Positions 45,424-57,180 of a DNA stretch of 64,000 nucleotides are shown piece after piece. The stretch covers positions 16,940,416 to 17,004,415 of the forward strand of contig NC_073746.1 of the NCBI RefSeq assembly GCF_029784135.1. The letters run 5' to 3'. The position numbers were made by a program, and so were the translations under genes. Position 1 is the first letter of the stretch. Every line of letters begins with the position of its first letter. Source of the stretch: Toxorhynchites rutilus septentrionalis (Eukaryota; Arthropoda; Insecta; Diptera; Culicidae). The notes under the pieces were generated by a model. It saw only the letters and a list, made by a program, of their open reading frames with translations. It did not search any database and was not told where the DNA came from.

Positions 45424-45960
45424 AACCGCAGTAAAAAGTACTGCGTAGTTTCCGATTTTAGATTCGTTGTTAAGAGTGAAGCTTTCATGTTCGAATAAAA
45501 ATGACGATAGTGATAACGATTTTTTGTTAACTTTATAAATGAATGAAAAAATATTAAAAAGTACCTAATCACTTAATGGATGGGCGCCGCTGTCCCCAAT
45601 CGGACAGCATCCCACCGCTGTCACCACACCCAAATGCAACGACAAAAGTGAAACATCGCGAGAATGATCGTTTCTCCAACCGTCAAAGCTAGGAGAATGT
45701 TGCATCGGAAAGGCGGCCGAGTAGTATTGGCCTCGATGAGACAATTGAGGTGCAGTTGCAGTTGATTTGCATAGATCCTTGGTGGAGACAGCCTGGAACG
45801 CGAAACTAAATTACACATAGCATGAGAGCCCAGCTTGATTTTTCCCTACACATATGGGAAAAACATTAAAATTACGTATTTGCAATGGCTCGGCTCGATG
45901 TGTTGATTGCAATGCCATATCCACAGCGAATGAAATAATCGCTCGTTTCCACAGGTTGTA
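45424..45960. other. No confident call
   Basis: Flank of the LINE copy. The minus frame 45621-45818 has no known domain. A short palindrome, ttttccctacacatatgggaaaa, lies at about 45839. It may be the distal part of the palindrome-marked repeat that ends at 46483. Confidence 0.3.
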
Positions 45961-46483
45961 GGGTAAACGAAGATAACATAGAATGAGCCGATCGAGAAAG
46001 ACATTTCATTCTCGGCGAGTGTCGAGGCAACTATGTTGCTTCGATGGCCAACAAACGAGAAGGGAAAATTCTCTTCAGAGGATATGCAATATTTCTACGC
46101 TAGCGACATCGTGCTTATTGTGCGAGGGTGGAATTCAAGTCGCAGATATCCTCTTCTCGTTATCCCCCTTCGTTGTTTCTATTCTCGTGGCTACATAAGT
46201 TGCCCGTTATTGACAACACTGTTAGGTAAGAATACAAATGGAGAGAACAAATGTACGATAATATGGGAGTGCATCTAGTTTCAGCCAATTTAAACGCTTT
46301 ACACACTAAGGGATTGTAATGTGTAGCTTATCGAACAAATCTTAGAGAATTTTCGATTCGATTGGTATGTAAATCGTCCATATCCGTTCGCAGAAAAAAT
46401 AGTTATTAACGTCAACTTTATTTCATAAAAACGTGACCTGTTTTCTGATTTGGCTCCCTTAATGAAAGACGTAGTCCTACGTC
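45961..46483 (-). repeat. Palindrome-marked repeat, family R, copy on minus strand
   Basis: Starting on the minus strand at gacgtagtcctacgtc (46468-46483), it matches 53657-54190: ...aagggagccaaatcagaaaa, then cttatgtagccacgagaata...acaacgaagggggataacg, then gatatggcattgcaatcaac. Order and orientation are conserved, with many indels. No coding capacity. The far end is not defined. Confidence 0.65.
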
Positions 46484-46559
46484 AAAAATGGTTCTTACGT
46501 ATAAACACCACCGCAGTTTATTATAAATTAATTTTTTCGTAATGAAATTTATTCTGAGG

Positions 46560-46860
46560 CCTATGTAATGTGTTGGGTCCTTTCAAATAACTTTTTTCGA
46601 TTTTCTCTAAATTAATTTATTTCCCCCATACAAGTTGTATAGGTTTTGAACTATAACTTTTCTTAGACCTTTTTCCGACCAATGGAAATTTTGATAAAGA
46701 TAGATGATAATATTCTATATCGAATAAGTACTATCTAGAGAATGTGTTTTGGGTCCTTTCAAATAACTTTTTTCAATTTTCTTTTACATAATTATTTCTT
46801 CCATACAACTTGGCTTATATCTTTTGTCATACCCTTTTTAGATTTATAAAATTGTGGCTG
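46560..46860 (+). repeat. Two tandem units of about 174 bp
   Basis: gggtcctttcaaataacttttttc occurs at 46575 and 46749 (split here as gggtcctttcaaataacttt plus tttc), each followed by a gattttct/aattttct stretch and a ccatacaa(g/c)tt(g)tat-like block. It is a short diverged direct repeat without a frame. Confidence 0.6.
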
Positions 46861-47539
46861 GAAGATAGGTAAAATAACTTCGATAACTCTATTCGAACAA
46901 GTTTTTTTGATTTTCAAAATTCTGTAAATTATCCTATATTGACCCATGCTCACGTTTCAGTCTAAAACTTTTTTCTGTCACGAACAAGAAAAAAATGAAT
47001 CATGTGGAATGATTCTGAGCATGATTTTGAAGGTTGTTACTTGATAAACAACAATGTATTTCAATTGGAATAATTCTTTATTCATTAAATCCAGCAAGAC
47101 GGTGAACAGAAACTTGCATGCAACAAACACTTTTATCCGCTTATTTCACACAAGTCCGTAAAAAAGGAACGCAAAAACGAGAAATCTCGTGAGCGATCCG
47201 CAACGGATGGGACGCGAAACACGAGAAATACCATGAGCGGTCCGCAAAGTGTTAATAGTTGCTTTGAAATGTATCATTCATATTTCAATACAAACATTTA
47301 TAAAGAAGCTTCTCTGTCGGTTTGCGATCAACTGATTCTTATTTACTAACAGAAAATTTGAATCCTTTTATTAAATATTTCTTTCATTCTCGTTCAGGAT
47401 TATTTACCATTCGGGTAAATTGTCTATGCAGATAAAAGTTATTCGTGTGACCTTGTTTCTCGCAAATGCTCTAGAAACTCGCTGTGTTATACTACTTTTA
47501 TCTCCTTCCAACGTCTTATCTGTCTTTTTTTTTGCATTA

Positions 47540-47900
47540 TTGAAACACAAATTTCTGCATAACTCGAGAACTAATCAAGGAAATGGAGCCAAATTTGGCA
47601 AGTGGAGGTGTTAGGGGGCAAGATATTTTTCTATGATGATTTGACACTCTTCCCCCTCTCAAGAAGGGGATACCATACAAATGTGATACAAGTTTCTGCA
47701 TAACTCGAAAACTAATCAAGCAAATGGAACCAAATTTGGCATGTAAAGGCTTTGAGGGGCAAGAAATGTTTTTATGGTAGTTTGAAAAACAAACTCAAAT
47801 TTCTACATAATTCTAGAACTAATGAAACAAATGGAACCAAATTTGGCATGTGAAGGTTTTAGGGTCCAATATATATTTCTATGGTGGTTCGACACTCCTC
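47540..47900 (+). repeat. Tandem repeat of about 141 bp, three units
   Basis: The unit core is ttctgcataactcgagaact followed by aatggagccaaatttggca, gttagggggcaagat, then a ctcttccccctctc block. Unit starts are near 47553, 47694 and 47801; the last spacing is short because the ccccctctc block is missing. The same family recurs at 60140-60740. Confidence 0.85.
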
Positions 47901-48086
47901 CCTCTTACAAAAAAAAACGGATCGCAGAAAATGTGTAAAAATGTGTAAGAGCAAAACTCGAGGAATGAATCGTCCGATTTCAGGTACCTTCATTTGACTA
48001 TATTTTCAGTATCAAACATGTATTCCATGTAACGGAGGAACATGTTATTTACATGTGATTGAAAAATCTTGAACGAGTCAACACGA

Positions 48087-48246
48087 CAGTCAACTCTCCC
48101 TAACTCGATATCCAAGGTACCACCGAATTAGGGAGATATCGAGTTATGGAGAGAAGAATTCTTGCAAAAAAATCAAAGGTGCCAAGGAATTCATCGAGTT
48201 AGGGAAAATATCGAGTTACAGAACATCGAGTAAGGGAGAGTTGACT
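48087..48246. mobile_element. Short pogo-type MITE (cagtcaactctc family), copy 2
   Basis: The left end cagtcaactctccctaactc and right end ...cgagtaagggagagttgact are inverted partners. Compared with 34899-35027 it keeps an additional atatcgagttacagaa segment before the right terminus. It follows a gattgaaaaatcttgaacgag stretch similar to one near 8367. Confidence 0.75.
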
Positions 48247-48271
48247 ATTATTATGTCGAGTTTTGATTAGA

Positions 48272-48910
48272 ACAGCGATACTCAACTTTTTTTTCAGAAG
48301 GGCCACAAACACGTGTTAGTCATTGTATCATGGGCCGCAAAAAAAAATGGATGGTGTCCACGACACGACCACAGTATTGACGTAGGACTACGGAAATCTA
48401 TCGTGTGGTGGCAATGGAAGCTAAAGCATCAACATCGAAACAAATATTCAGTTTTCCACCGAAGAACATAGCTCTTAATGCTGAAAAATAATTTCTTTCA
48501 ACCCGGATACAATGCTCAGATACATGTAAATTGAATGTTCAATCGGAATAATGGTATTCACGATTCATTAGTCATCCCACGAATGACCAGACGGCAATGA
48601 GGATTTGGCCTTTTTGAAGGCCTTTTTGAAGGCCTAGTGTTAAGTTTAGTTTAATATTGGGCTTTTTTTCATAGAGCTTTATTTCTCTATAATTCAAAGC
48701 TTGTCATCATTATTACCAACAAGCCCGAACATACTCCTAAATTCACACAAGTTCTCTTTCAGAAAAAAATATTAAAAAAAAATTAATTCGCATTTCATTA
48801 CTTAGGATATTATTTTTAAACATCAAAAATTTATAAATACCTGTTTTGTGAAAAGTTTTGGTGGCCCTAAAAAGACCGACGGGTTTGCGTGGCCCCAGGC
48901 AGCTATATTT
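48272..48910. other. Possible hAT-like relic
   Basis: cagcgatactcaacttttt... followed by agggccacaaac and gggccgcaaa resembles hAT-type 5' ends. A second ggtggccctaaaa...gtggcccc segment lies at 48862-48895. No matching right terminus or 8-bp duplication was found. A palindrome-like gacgtaggactacgg at 48379-48393 lies within. Weak call. Confidence 0.25.
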
Positions 48911-49418
48911 GTTCCCCCACCAGCGTTATGCATCCGATAACGCATAAAATCAACAATTCGAGTGATTCAATCATGCAAAAAAATCACGACCTAACGGGAT
49001 GAAACAACGATGTACGTTCTCTTTAATATATAAAAAAATGCAGTTTTTGAGCTGTTGAAATAAGGTTTTGGTCTATAAGTGGTCAGAAATTTCTCTACTC
49101 ATTCTTCTCATACTCTAGTCTTGAAAAAGCCCAATTTGAAGAACAAAACTCTACACTCCGTCTTGAGAAAGACCTTTTGAAAACCTCGTTGCTGTTTGTT
49201 TGCTATCTGGATGACTGATGGCTGATGAATTGTGGATACTGTGATTTGAAACCACGAATGTCTCATTTAAACTCAATAAATTGAATACGGTGAAGCTTAG
49301 CTGGCTAAGTTTTTCCTATCAACATTGGTCGTAGAACAAACGTTAATTGCATTTCGAGCGACCGGTTTACACGCACCTAATTCGCAATTGTATATAAATA
49401 TTGTACCTCGCTGATATA

Positions 49419-50699
49419 TTAGGCTGTCAAAAAAGTCCTGCGGTATTTTTTTTTAAATTTTCATTTGTTCATAAAATTAGTTACAATCATCTGTTTTAAG
49501 TCAAATATGCGCCGTTTTGTTCGATGACTTGTTCCCAACGAGATGCCAAACTTCATAATACCCCTGTTATAGAAGCTCGCTTCCTTATTGGCAAAAAACT
49601 CGGATAGCCAATTTTCACAGGCCTCTTTTGTGGCTAACTTCTAACTACCTAGCTCGTTCGCCATGGACAAAAACAGGTGGTAGTCACTTGGTGCAAGGTC
49701 CGGACTATACGGCGGATGCAAAAGAACCTCCCATCCGAGCTCCCGGAGCTTCTGGCGCGAAAGAAGTGTGTGGCCTGGCGTTGTCCTGATGGAAGACAAT
49801 GCGGCCTCTGTTTATCAAAGATGGCCTCTTCTTCATGAGTGCTACCTTCAAGCGGTCCAGTTGTTGGCAGTACAGGTCCGAATTGAGCGTTTGGCCATAG
49901 GAAAGCAGCTCATAATAGATTATTCCTTGACAATCCCACCAAACACACAGCAGAACCTTCCTGGCCGTTAATGAGGGCTTGGCCACCGTCTGAGCCGCTT
50001 CAGCGGGCTTCGACCACGACCGTTTGCGCTTCACGTTGTCGTAAGTGACCCACTTTTCATCGCCAGTCACCATCCGCTTCAGAAACGGGTCGATTTTGTT
50101 GCGATTCACCAGCGATTCACATGCGTCGATACGGTCAAAGATGTTTTTTTGCGTCAACGCGTGTGGCACCCATACATCGAGCTTCTTTGTGAATCCAAGC
50201 TTCTTTAAATGGTTAATAACGGTCTGATGGCTTATCCCCAGCTCTTGGCCGATACTTCGGCTGATACTATGCCGGTCTTTCTCGGCAAATTCAGCGATTT
50301 TGTCGTAATTTTCGACGACATGCCTTCCGGAGCGTGGCGCATCTTCGACGACCTCTACACCAGAACGAAAACGTTGAAACCATCGTTGTGCGGTGGAAAT
50401 GGAAACTGTATCGGGTCCATAAACTGCACAAATTTTATTGGCAGCTTGAGATGCATTTTTGCCTTTGTCATAGTAGTACTGTAAAATATGTCGGATTTTC
50501 TCTTTATTTTGCTCCATATTTGCGACACTATAACTCACGAACGACTTAACCAAACAAACCACTGTCAAGGACTATATTATAGCGCGCAAAATACCTTTCC
50601 AACAAGCTATAGTATGACTCGATACAATGAATACAACTAGAATTACGCGCTTACAACGACACCTCGCGGAAATACCGCAGGACTTTTTTGACAGCCTAA
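49419..50699 (-). mobile_element. Complete mariner element, 1281 bp, inactive
   Basis: Perfect 30-bp terminal inverted repeats (49419-49448 and 50670-50699) beginning ttaggctgtcaaaaaagtcc, with TA on both sides (49417-49418 and 50700-50701). The transposase gene runs on the minus strand. Structurally it is the best-preserved mariner in the window, but its gene has several lesions, so it could move only with transposase supplied in trans. Confidence 0.94.
49525..50517 (-). pseudogene. mariner transposase with C-terminal lesions
   Basis: The likely start is MEQNKEKIRHILQYYY (50517), although the frame opens 17 codons earlier. Two helix-turn-helix regions follow: YGPDTVSISTAQRWFQRF, and SISRSIGQELGISHQTVINH. 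Next come the WVPHAL linker, VTGDEKW (first Asp) and VFHQDNARPH (second Asp). Near 49760 the frame shifts; the third-Asp block SPDLAPSDYHLF is in another frame near 49710. A stop lies at 49642-49644 and an extra T near 49580 before the family's terminal QNGAYLT block. The open frame continues off-register to 49705. DD34D mariner family; non-functional as read. Confidence 0.9.
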
Positions 50700-50756
50700 T
50701 ATTAGTTGCTAAAAGCACCTGTGATCTGCGATGGAACCCATGAAAACGTGAATATT

Positions 50757-50779
50757 TGAAGGTATTGCCGGGTCAGCTA
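50757..50779 (+). mobile_element. Helitron-like 3' terminus
   Basis: ggtattgccgggtcagctag ends in CTAG followed by T. This matches the CTRR-T terminus and the GC-rich gccgggtc end seen in insect Helitrons. The matching 5' TC end was not located; the mariner at 49419-50699 may be inserted inside this element. Confidence 0.4.
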
Positions 50780-52430
50780 GTATTTCATGCAAATATAGGA
50801 TTTTTTTTTTTTGGAGATAATACACATACTTTATGCATTATCAACCGGAGCGTGGCAATCAGCTGGAACACAGTTAATTATGGCGAAAATAATCAGCTCC
50901 AGCTGCTGACGTTATTATCCACCCAAAACCCACTCGGGTGAAACTACCAATGCCTGAATTTCACCAATTTTGATTTGGAACGTGTGTTCCCATAACGTCC
51001 CACTCGATGGTTACCGTTTACCACACACTCATTTGCCCGATTCGACCGAAGCGGTCATGATGGATTTTTGTCATTCACCTTTTTGGGTGGGTTATCATTG
51101 GTAAATCTATTAATACCTCTATTATAAATGGTCTCGACAGTGCCATTAACCACATCGATACACATCGTTTCAGTGTCAAATTTCACACTGTAGCTCGCTT
51201 TCCACTGCCGCAATGCTTTGCTACCTCCGTTCGATGAAATCGAAATCACCTGGACAACGACGCGACCTTCAAAATGAAATATCAACGCCACCGCAGCTGC
51301 TAGTGCCACCAGCCAGCCAGCAACGATTCGTGGAAAGACCCTCAAAGGTCGATACTGTCGTGACTAATGGAATAACATTTCTAGACCACCCCGTCCCCTT
51401 CAAATCCGCCCACCCCTTCACCGGAAAACAATGGCTGTCAATCGAAGGTTATACGCCGATTAGTTTGCCCCCGGCTTCGACACAAATAGGACAAGGTGCA
51501 GCAGACGCTACTACTGTTGGGGACTATCATCATGCTTTGCCGGTTGCCGGATTTTCCGCTGCCGCCTTCGGAACGACCTTTCCCAATCGAATAAAACCCA
51601 AAACGCGGCAATTCAATTAATTGCTTCCTCCGACTTTAATCCCACCGCCGCTTCGTGTGGAACGAAAGGCTAATTTTTGGAGGGAAAAAACTTACGTTGT
51701 TTCGTGAGTGTTTCTGTCTTCTGTTTTTTTTTCCGGAACGCAAACAGTCACGATGCTCAAAGTTCGCGTTGATAGATGATGGCAGCGAACACGTCTATCA
51801 AAGAACCGAATTCCCAATGAATGGCGCTCTAATCTCGATCGGGGGAAAATTGAATTTCGCTCGAGTTAGCAGCACAGGATGAACGGCTCGATGCACAGTG
51901 GCATGTAATCAAGAAGTTCCTTTATCCGGTTATCGGGCATCCACAAGAGCCAAGAACCGAAGAGAAGGAAGTGCAGTAACGCTCTTTCAATATCAATTAC
52001 TGACTAACGGGGGATGGGATGATTCTATTGAGATGAAATCTCATTCGTTATGCCATGCTATGCGCTTTGAAGTTCTTTCCTGTCTTCAGAATGTGTTGTT
52101 GGGGAACAGATGTTTCCCGTCAGTCATAGAATTCGACTCTTGAGAAAAATTTAATTAATGCATATTTAATGTGAAATAGATAATCTTTCGCAACAAAAAG
52201 AAAATTTACCTCAAGCCGAGGATATTACTATCTACCAATGTTTCTCAAACTACCCTCCTATCATTCGTTCTCGTTGAAAATCCTGCCTCAAGGTTCACAT
52301 TTTACAACATTTTACTTATTATTTTTATGATTGCAAAGCCTTCCAATTGGTTCAGGCATGTATTTTAGCCAATTCAGATATGTCTAGCTTCATTCTCAAT
52401 TACACTCTCCAGGCGATTGCGAAATCGAGA
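50780..52430. other. Normal-complexity DNA, no recognisable gene
   Basis: This includes one of the least AT-rich stretches (about 51000-51650). Frames 51055-51345 (minus, with a hydrophobic N-terminus MRVFPRIVAGWLVALAAAVA) and 51213-51620 (plus, 135 codons) overlap on opposite strands, so at most one could be real. Neither has a known domain. The minus frame resembles a type II signal-anchor start by hydrophobicity only. Confidence 0.35.
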
Positions 52431-52437
52431 GCAAACC

Positions 52438-53110
52438 TTAAAAACATTGTTTGAAACATACCTTTAAAACATAGGGCTCTGATATTGACCCCACGCCTTG
52501 GCGATGGAAGCTTTCAAGGAATCGACACTTGAGTGAGAGGATCCTTCTCCTTCGACCAGATTTGGGTCTGCTACGAGGGTTGACATGGTGTTCCATCTTG
52601 TTGGAAATCAACGGAAACAAACGATTCTGCACAATGTCCACGTAGATTTCAGTGTTCACTTTTACACATTATTCCTTCAGAAAAAGAGGCATCTTCAATC
52701 CCTTCGACGGAACCTCTCTAAATACCATGACGTCATGCACCCCTGGTAATAAACTTAAATGGCACATTTCTGGAACATCCTCAGTCTTCAGGGTTGGTTT
52801 ATAAGCATCCGTTCGAGAACCCTATACCAATCGAGAACAAGTTTCTCATCTAAGAACATGATGATCGATTGCTTCATTTTTAATTGGGAATCGTTGTAAT
52901 CATTGCAATCATTGCGAGCGCACGAACCCCAGTGCTTTGATCCGTCCCTTCATTGGATGCTTCAGCCTAGCCCTGGACGATGGGTTTATGTCAACTGTGA
53001 CCAATCGATGCATGGAGATTTCCGAGATATTCGCACTTTTGCAGTGTGTACTCAACCCGGTTTCCGTGGACATGGTCCAACAAAAAAAAAACACTCCACG
53101 CAGTCAACTG
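52438..53110 (-). pseudogene. Decayed Tc1/mariner-superfamily transposase (DD37D/DD39D-like)
   Basis: On the minus strand, in shifting frames: SANISEISMHRLVTVDI and SSRARLKH (N-terminal helix-turn-helix), DEKLVLDW (first Asp region), SRTDAY, then VMVFREVPSKGLKMP, VNTEIYVDIVQNRLFPLI, and SVDSLKASIAKAW with a LKVCFKQC tail. Order and spacing follow the maT/ITmD37D-type transposases, but the block with the second and third catalytic residues is deleted and many stops are present. Terminal repeats were not found. Old relic; family assignment is from remembered motif order. Confidence 0.65.
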
Positions 53111-53468
53111 TATCCAGATAGCATCCTGGCAATTGTCGCATTTGCGTTGGATTTTTGTACGCGAGAAGCAAACGGATCACTTGAGTACATTTTACCGATT
53201 TTTGAGCGTAGATAGTACCAATACAGTACATTGTTCCAAATCATTTGGCAGATGATGTTCAAAGATTATAAATACACAATGATATACCGGCCCTAACACG
53301 CTCATTGACAATAACATTAGAAAAAGTGTGGGATAAGACGCTTAGGAGAATTCCGATGATATCTTTGAAAACATATGTTTTCCAAAATTTAAATGCAGTG
53401 TCTTGCAGTTCAATGTACTGTACAATTCAACTAGGGTATGAAATGATTCCGAATGTCCGTATTATGTT

Positions 53469-53522
53469 TTTTTTATTCTTTATTTTTGAGACTTTCAGCC
53501 TCCTGGGCTGGTTCGTCTCAGG
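53469..53522 (-). mobile_element. 54-bp truncated SINE tail
   Basis: Flanked by the exact 12-bp duplication ccgtattatgtt (53457-53468 and 53523-53534). The minus strand reads gagacgaaccagcccaggag, gctgaaagtctc, then an A/T-rich tail; gagac...gtctc can pair. The related gacgaaccagcc block in the other SINEs shows that it is the 3' end of a 5'-truncated insertion. Confidence 0.75.
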
Positions 53523-53656
53523 CCGTATTATGTTGAAAAATCAAATTAATAATAATTAGTATTAATGGACATACCCTCAGCTATTCCGCTTCTGGTTGCG
53601 ATCAGCTGCTGGACTGTTTACGATTTGATTTCCATCCTACTAAGGATTTTTTTTTT

Positions 53657-54818
53657 GACGTAGGACTACGTCTACCATTAAGGGAGCCAAATCAGAAAAC
53701 AGGTCACGTTTTTATGAAATAAAGTTAAAGGTCATAACTATTTTTGTAGCGAACGGATTTTAACGATTTGCATACCCATCGAATCGGACATTTTCTAAGA
53801 TTTGTTTTATATGCTATACATCACAGCCCATAGTCTGTATATGGTTTAAATTGATGAAAATTAGAGGCATTCCTATTTCCAACCATTTGTTCTGTCCATT
53901 TGTGCGCTATCCCGAACAGAACTGGCAACTTATGCAGCCGCTAGAATATAAACAACGAAGGGGGATAGCGAAATGGGAATATTTGCGAAGTGAACTTCAC
54001 CCTTGCATAGTGAGTAAGCTGTCGCTAGCGTATAAGTATAAAATTCTCAGAATCTTTCTATGCCCAAAACAACAAAGGTCGCTTATTCTGCTCGTGTTAA
54101 GCGATATTTTATGTTTCTAGCAAATATTTCATTTGAAGTGCCTCTGGCATTGCAATTAACACAACCATCCCAGCAGGCGACAAAGTAGGCGAAAAAAGAG
54201 AATAGTGCAAATTATTATAGGTCGTTTCTAGCCATCAGTGTTCGGCTTTGTGTGTGTTGCTTGTTTTCGTTGCGCGAAACATAGAACTTGTTCATTTCCT
54301 GTACATGTGAATAGCACACCTTCGATACTTTTAGTTGTCATTTGTATTTGCTCTCGTGCGCACCGGCTCTATTTTGATGCAACAAGCTTCTAGTAGCTTT
54401 GTTGACGGTTTTGACCGAGAGTCGAGAACCGAATTTTCATAAATGACCGTCTCGCGATGTTTCTTTTTTATCGCTGCAACTATGTACATCTGTTAGACGC
54501 GTATCTGATGCTTGTTGAATGGCGATGCACGGAAGATGCCTCTCGTTAAACACTGCAATGCGTGCATTGATATAAAGAAACAAATTGCGACATATGACCA
54601 ATTAGTGCATTGTTCTCGCAAAGGCAAGAAAGAATCGTTGCTTCTCGAAATGATTCTATAAACCCACGCAACCATTAAACCTTTTCAGGGTCCCCGGAAC
54701 TTTTTACTAAAGAGTTATTTATGAAATTTCGACGAATTCGCAAATAATATCTGAAATGATAAACCAACAAATTAAAAAAAAAGATTGCGTAGTCCTACTT
54801 CTTAAGCGGTCGTGTCTC
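53657..54818 (+). repeat. Palindrome-marked repeat, family R, main copy
   Basis: It begins gacgtaggactacgtc (53657-53672). Near its other end is gcgtagtcctacttc (54787-54801), followed by ttaagcggtcgtgtctcgga. The interior matches 46483-45961 inverted (aagggagccaaatcagaaaa, cttatgcagccgctagaata, ggcattgcaattaacacaac). The frame 53851-54120 has no known domain. If the two palindromes mark its ends, the unit is about 1.15 kb. Confidence 0.65.
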
Positions 54819-55639
54819 GGATACAACTCGTCGATTTTTTATTTTTAATACAGATATACTGACTATGTTTCTTGAACTATGGCGTATAGTGCAGTCTTGT
54901 AGGTTTTATAAAAATAGCGGTCTTCGTTTTTCAATTTCGAACAACCCTCGAAATCTTCAAGCTACAAAAACACAACTATATCGATTATGAATAAATATAT
55001 ACATGATCCTTTTCATTGCAACATGAAAAAAAATCAATCCAATTTCAATTTTTATATTTAAAAAAAAATATTTTTAATCACTACAAAATTTGATTCAAAA
55101 TATAGTTTTATAAGTTATATAGTTTTTAGAAATAAAGTCAATAGTTTTTGTGATATTTGACCATCACTATTATCAATCATTGACAAAGCATGAAATAAAC
55201 AATGAGTACGTGTGATTCAATCATACACAAACACTCTGCATCTGCATCTGTATGAGAACCGATGCGGTTCATTTTTCAATCGAGCCTAGAAGCTGAGAAC
55301 AATTTTTTTTGAAAAAAGATAAAAATTGTAATTGATGTCTTTCGTATGAAGCAGTCAGTGGCTCGCTAGTAGAAGCGAAAATAGAATGAAAACACAACTA
55401 AAATTCCCTTTAATATTTCACCTGGTGCAAAGGCGGAATTAACGTTGCATTATTTTATGTTTCCCTTTCTCCTACAATGTGCGAACGAGCAATTTATACG
55501 CGAATGATTTGCACAGCAGGCTTCGCAATGAGAGTGGTATATACAAACTGGTTCAAGCAGCATTAGTTGCTCATTAAGAATGTCGCGGGTAGATTAGCAC
55601 AAAAATGCCATATCAAATGTATAGGAAAATAAAGAGCTT
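54819..55639. other. AT-rich DNA without a recognisable feature
   Basis: No frame or repeat unit of note. catctgcatctg is a short direct repeat near 55237. Confidence 0.4.
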
Positions 55640-55797
55640 CCCATTTTCATAAATTAATCACATTATATCATGATAATTTTAAAGAAATTTCGATTCAATT
55701 GGTATGCAGGTCATAAAGATCTGTTCGTAAAATCATTTCTTGGAAATGTGACCTGATTTCTGATATGATACCCTTACTGACAGTCCTAGTCCTACGT
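55640..55797 (-). repeat. Palindrome-marked repeat, family R, partial copy
   Basis: On the minus strand it reads gacgtaggactaggactgtc, then agtaagggtatcatatcaga, aatcaggtcaca and gcataccaattgaatcg, aligning with the first about 150 bp of the copies at 53657 and 46483. Its palindrome end faces, and lies about 175 bp from, the palindrome end of the next element at 55972. Confidence 0.6.
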
Positions 55798-56554
55798 CAA
55801 AAATCATCCAGTGCTGAAAGTCAATATTCTTCTTCGCTTCTCATTCGCTAGATATCGAACCCATCCATGTACCACAAAGTGTAACATGAGGTGAACGAAC
55901 AGCTAGGGACTCAGCAAAGGGTAGTCAGATTATATTTCTATTTTTAACGCTGATATCCCTTACGTTTTTTTGACGTAGGACTACGTCTAACCGGAAGATA
56001 TAGGGGGTGATATGGAAATCTAGGCACTGAACAAGTAGGAAAAAATGCAAGATTTGGAACGCTTATAACTCGAGCATTTCTCAATAGATCGCAAAGGTTT
56101 TTGCATCAATTGATAGGAAATATATCTACGCATCTATCATAACGAATAACATTTCATTTTTCTTGAGATAAATAATTGAATAATTGTGAAATATCAAGCA
56201 TTGTCAAAATGCACTATGTGCCCATTTTTGATTGGTCCATTTTGTGCTCCTCAAATCGTACCGACCAAAACGGGCAACCAGAGCAGCAGCGAAATAAAAT
56301 GAAGCACGATTGGAAAGGAAAAAGAAAAAAATGAACGAAACATTGGTCGCAGTCTCACACATGCGTAATTCTCGAGCCAGCCAGTCAGCTTAAAAATCCC
56401 CGCTCCGCTGCCGTAACGATCACTCACTTCATTATTTGTGTGGACACCGACTGGACAATATCGTTGCTGGACGGGCTGGACGGCGAGGGATCGAGTGCCT
56501 TTCTCAAGGCAAGAGGGCGGAGGTGGTAGCGCTGGAGTAGAATAGAGTAGAGTT

Positions 56555-56625
56555 TTCAAAGGGCCTTTCTCAAGGCTAGAGACGAATGAACTGCAAAAGT
56601 TTAAAGTCTCTATAATACAATACCT
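56555..56625 (+). mobile_element. SINE/retroposon tail fragment
   Basis: aaggctagagacgaatgaac...aaagtctctataatacaata resembles the gagac...gtctc(t)ataata 3' ends of mosquito SINEs, as at 53469-53522 (inverted). The head is missing and no target duplication was confirmed. Confidence 0.4.
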
Positions 56626-56713
56626 TCCTTCCTTCCGTAACGATCATTCTCATCTAAACCGTACACCACATCGGTTCGCATCACAACACATCAACAAACC
56701 AACCCAAGCAGCC

Positions 56714-56925
56714 ATGTCTGGACATGGTAAAGGAGGAAAAGTGATGGGAAAGGCAAAATCCCGCTCGAACCGTGTTGATCTGGAGTTCCCCGCAAGGGTA
56801 GCTAGGCCGAGCGCGTTAGTACCAGTGCACCAGTCCACCTAGCCGGCGTTATATAGTTTCGGCCGCCGAAGTGATCGAGTTAGCTGGCAAAGCTGCTCGC
56901 GACGATAAGAAAACCCGCATTCGGA
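56714..56925 (+). pseudogene. Histone H2A-like pseudogene, first segment
   Basis: The ATG at 56714 opens MSGHGKGGKVMGKAKSRSNR and then VDLEFP, which is the H2A N-terminal tail and start of the fold with substitutions (canonical H2A has SGRGKGGK). A scrambled or deleted stretch follows. Then, in shifted frames, come APVHLAGVI plus a stop, and AAEVIELAGKAARDDKKTRI, corresponding to H2A helices alpha2 and alpha3. After KTRI the similarity stops, so the C-terminal docking region is missing. H2A packages DNA in the nucleosome; this copy has at least one stop and a frameshift. The leader 56637-56713 is A/C-rich like a histone 5' UTR. Confidence 0.82.
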
Positions 56926-57180
56926 ACAGAACACATTCGGTTCGGTGGACATCAAGGCAACAGGCAGTTGCAGCGAGTGGCGAGTGGCAAACGCAATCGC
57001 AAAACGGTATCAGGTAGCAGAAGAAAAAAAGTTTGTTCTTTATACAAACTGCTTTGGTGGCAAATCCAGAACAAGGCGGCATCGAGGGCGTTCGAAATGG
57101 TTTTTTTCAAAACCACGTGTACTAAGTTTTCTAAATTGGAACCATTCCATAAAACAAGGCACCAGTATACTTAACAGCGA

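Noticed and set aside
51055..51620. Overlapping minus frame with hydrophobic start and plus frame of 135 codons
   Set aside because: Opposite-strand overlap and no homology that I can recognise; hydrophobic start alone is weak.
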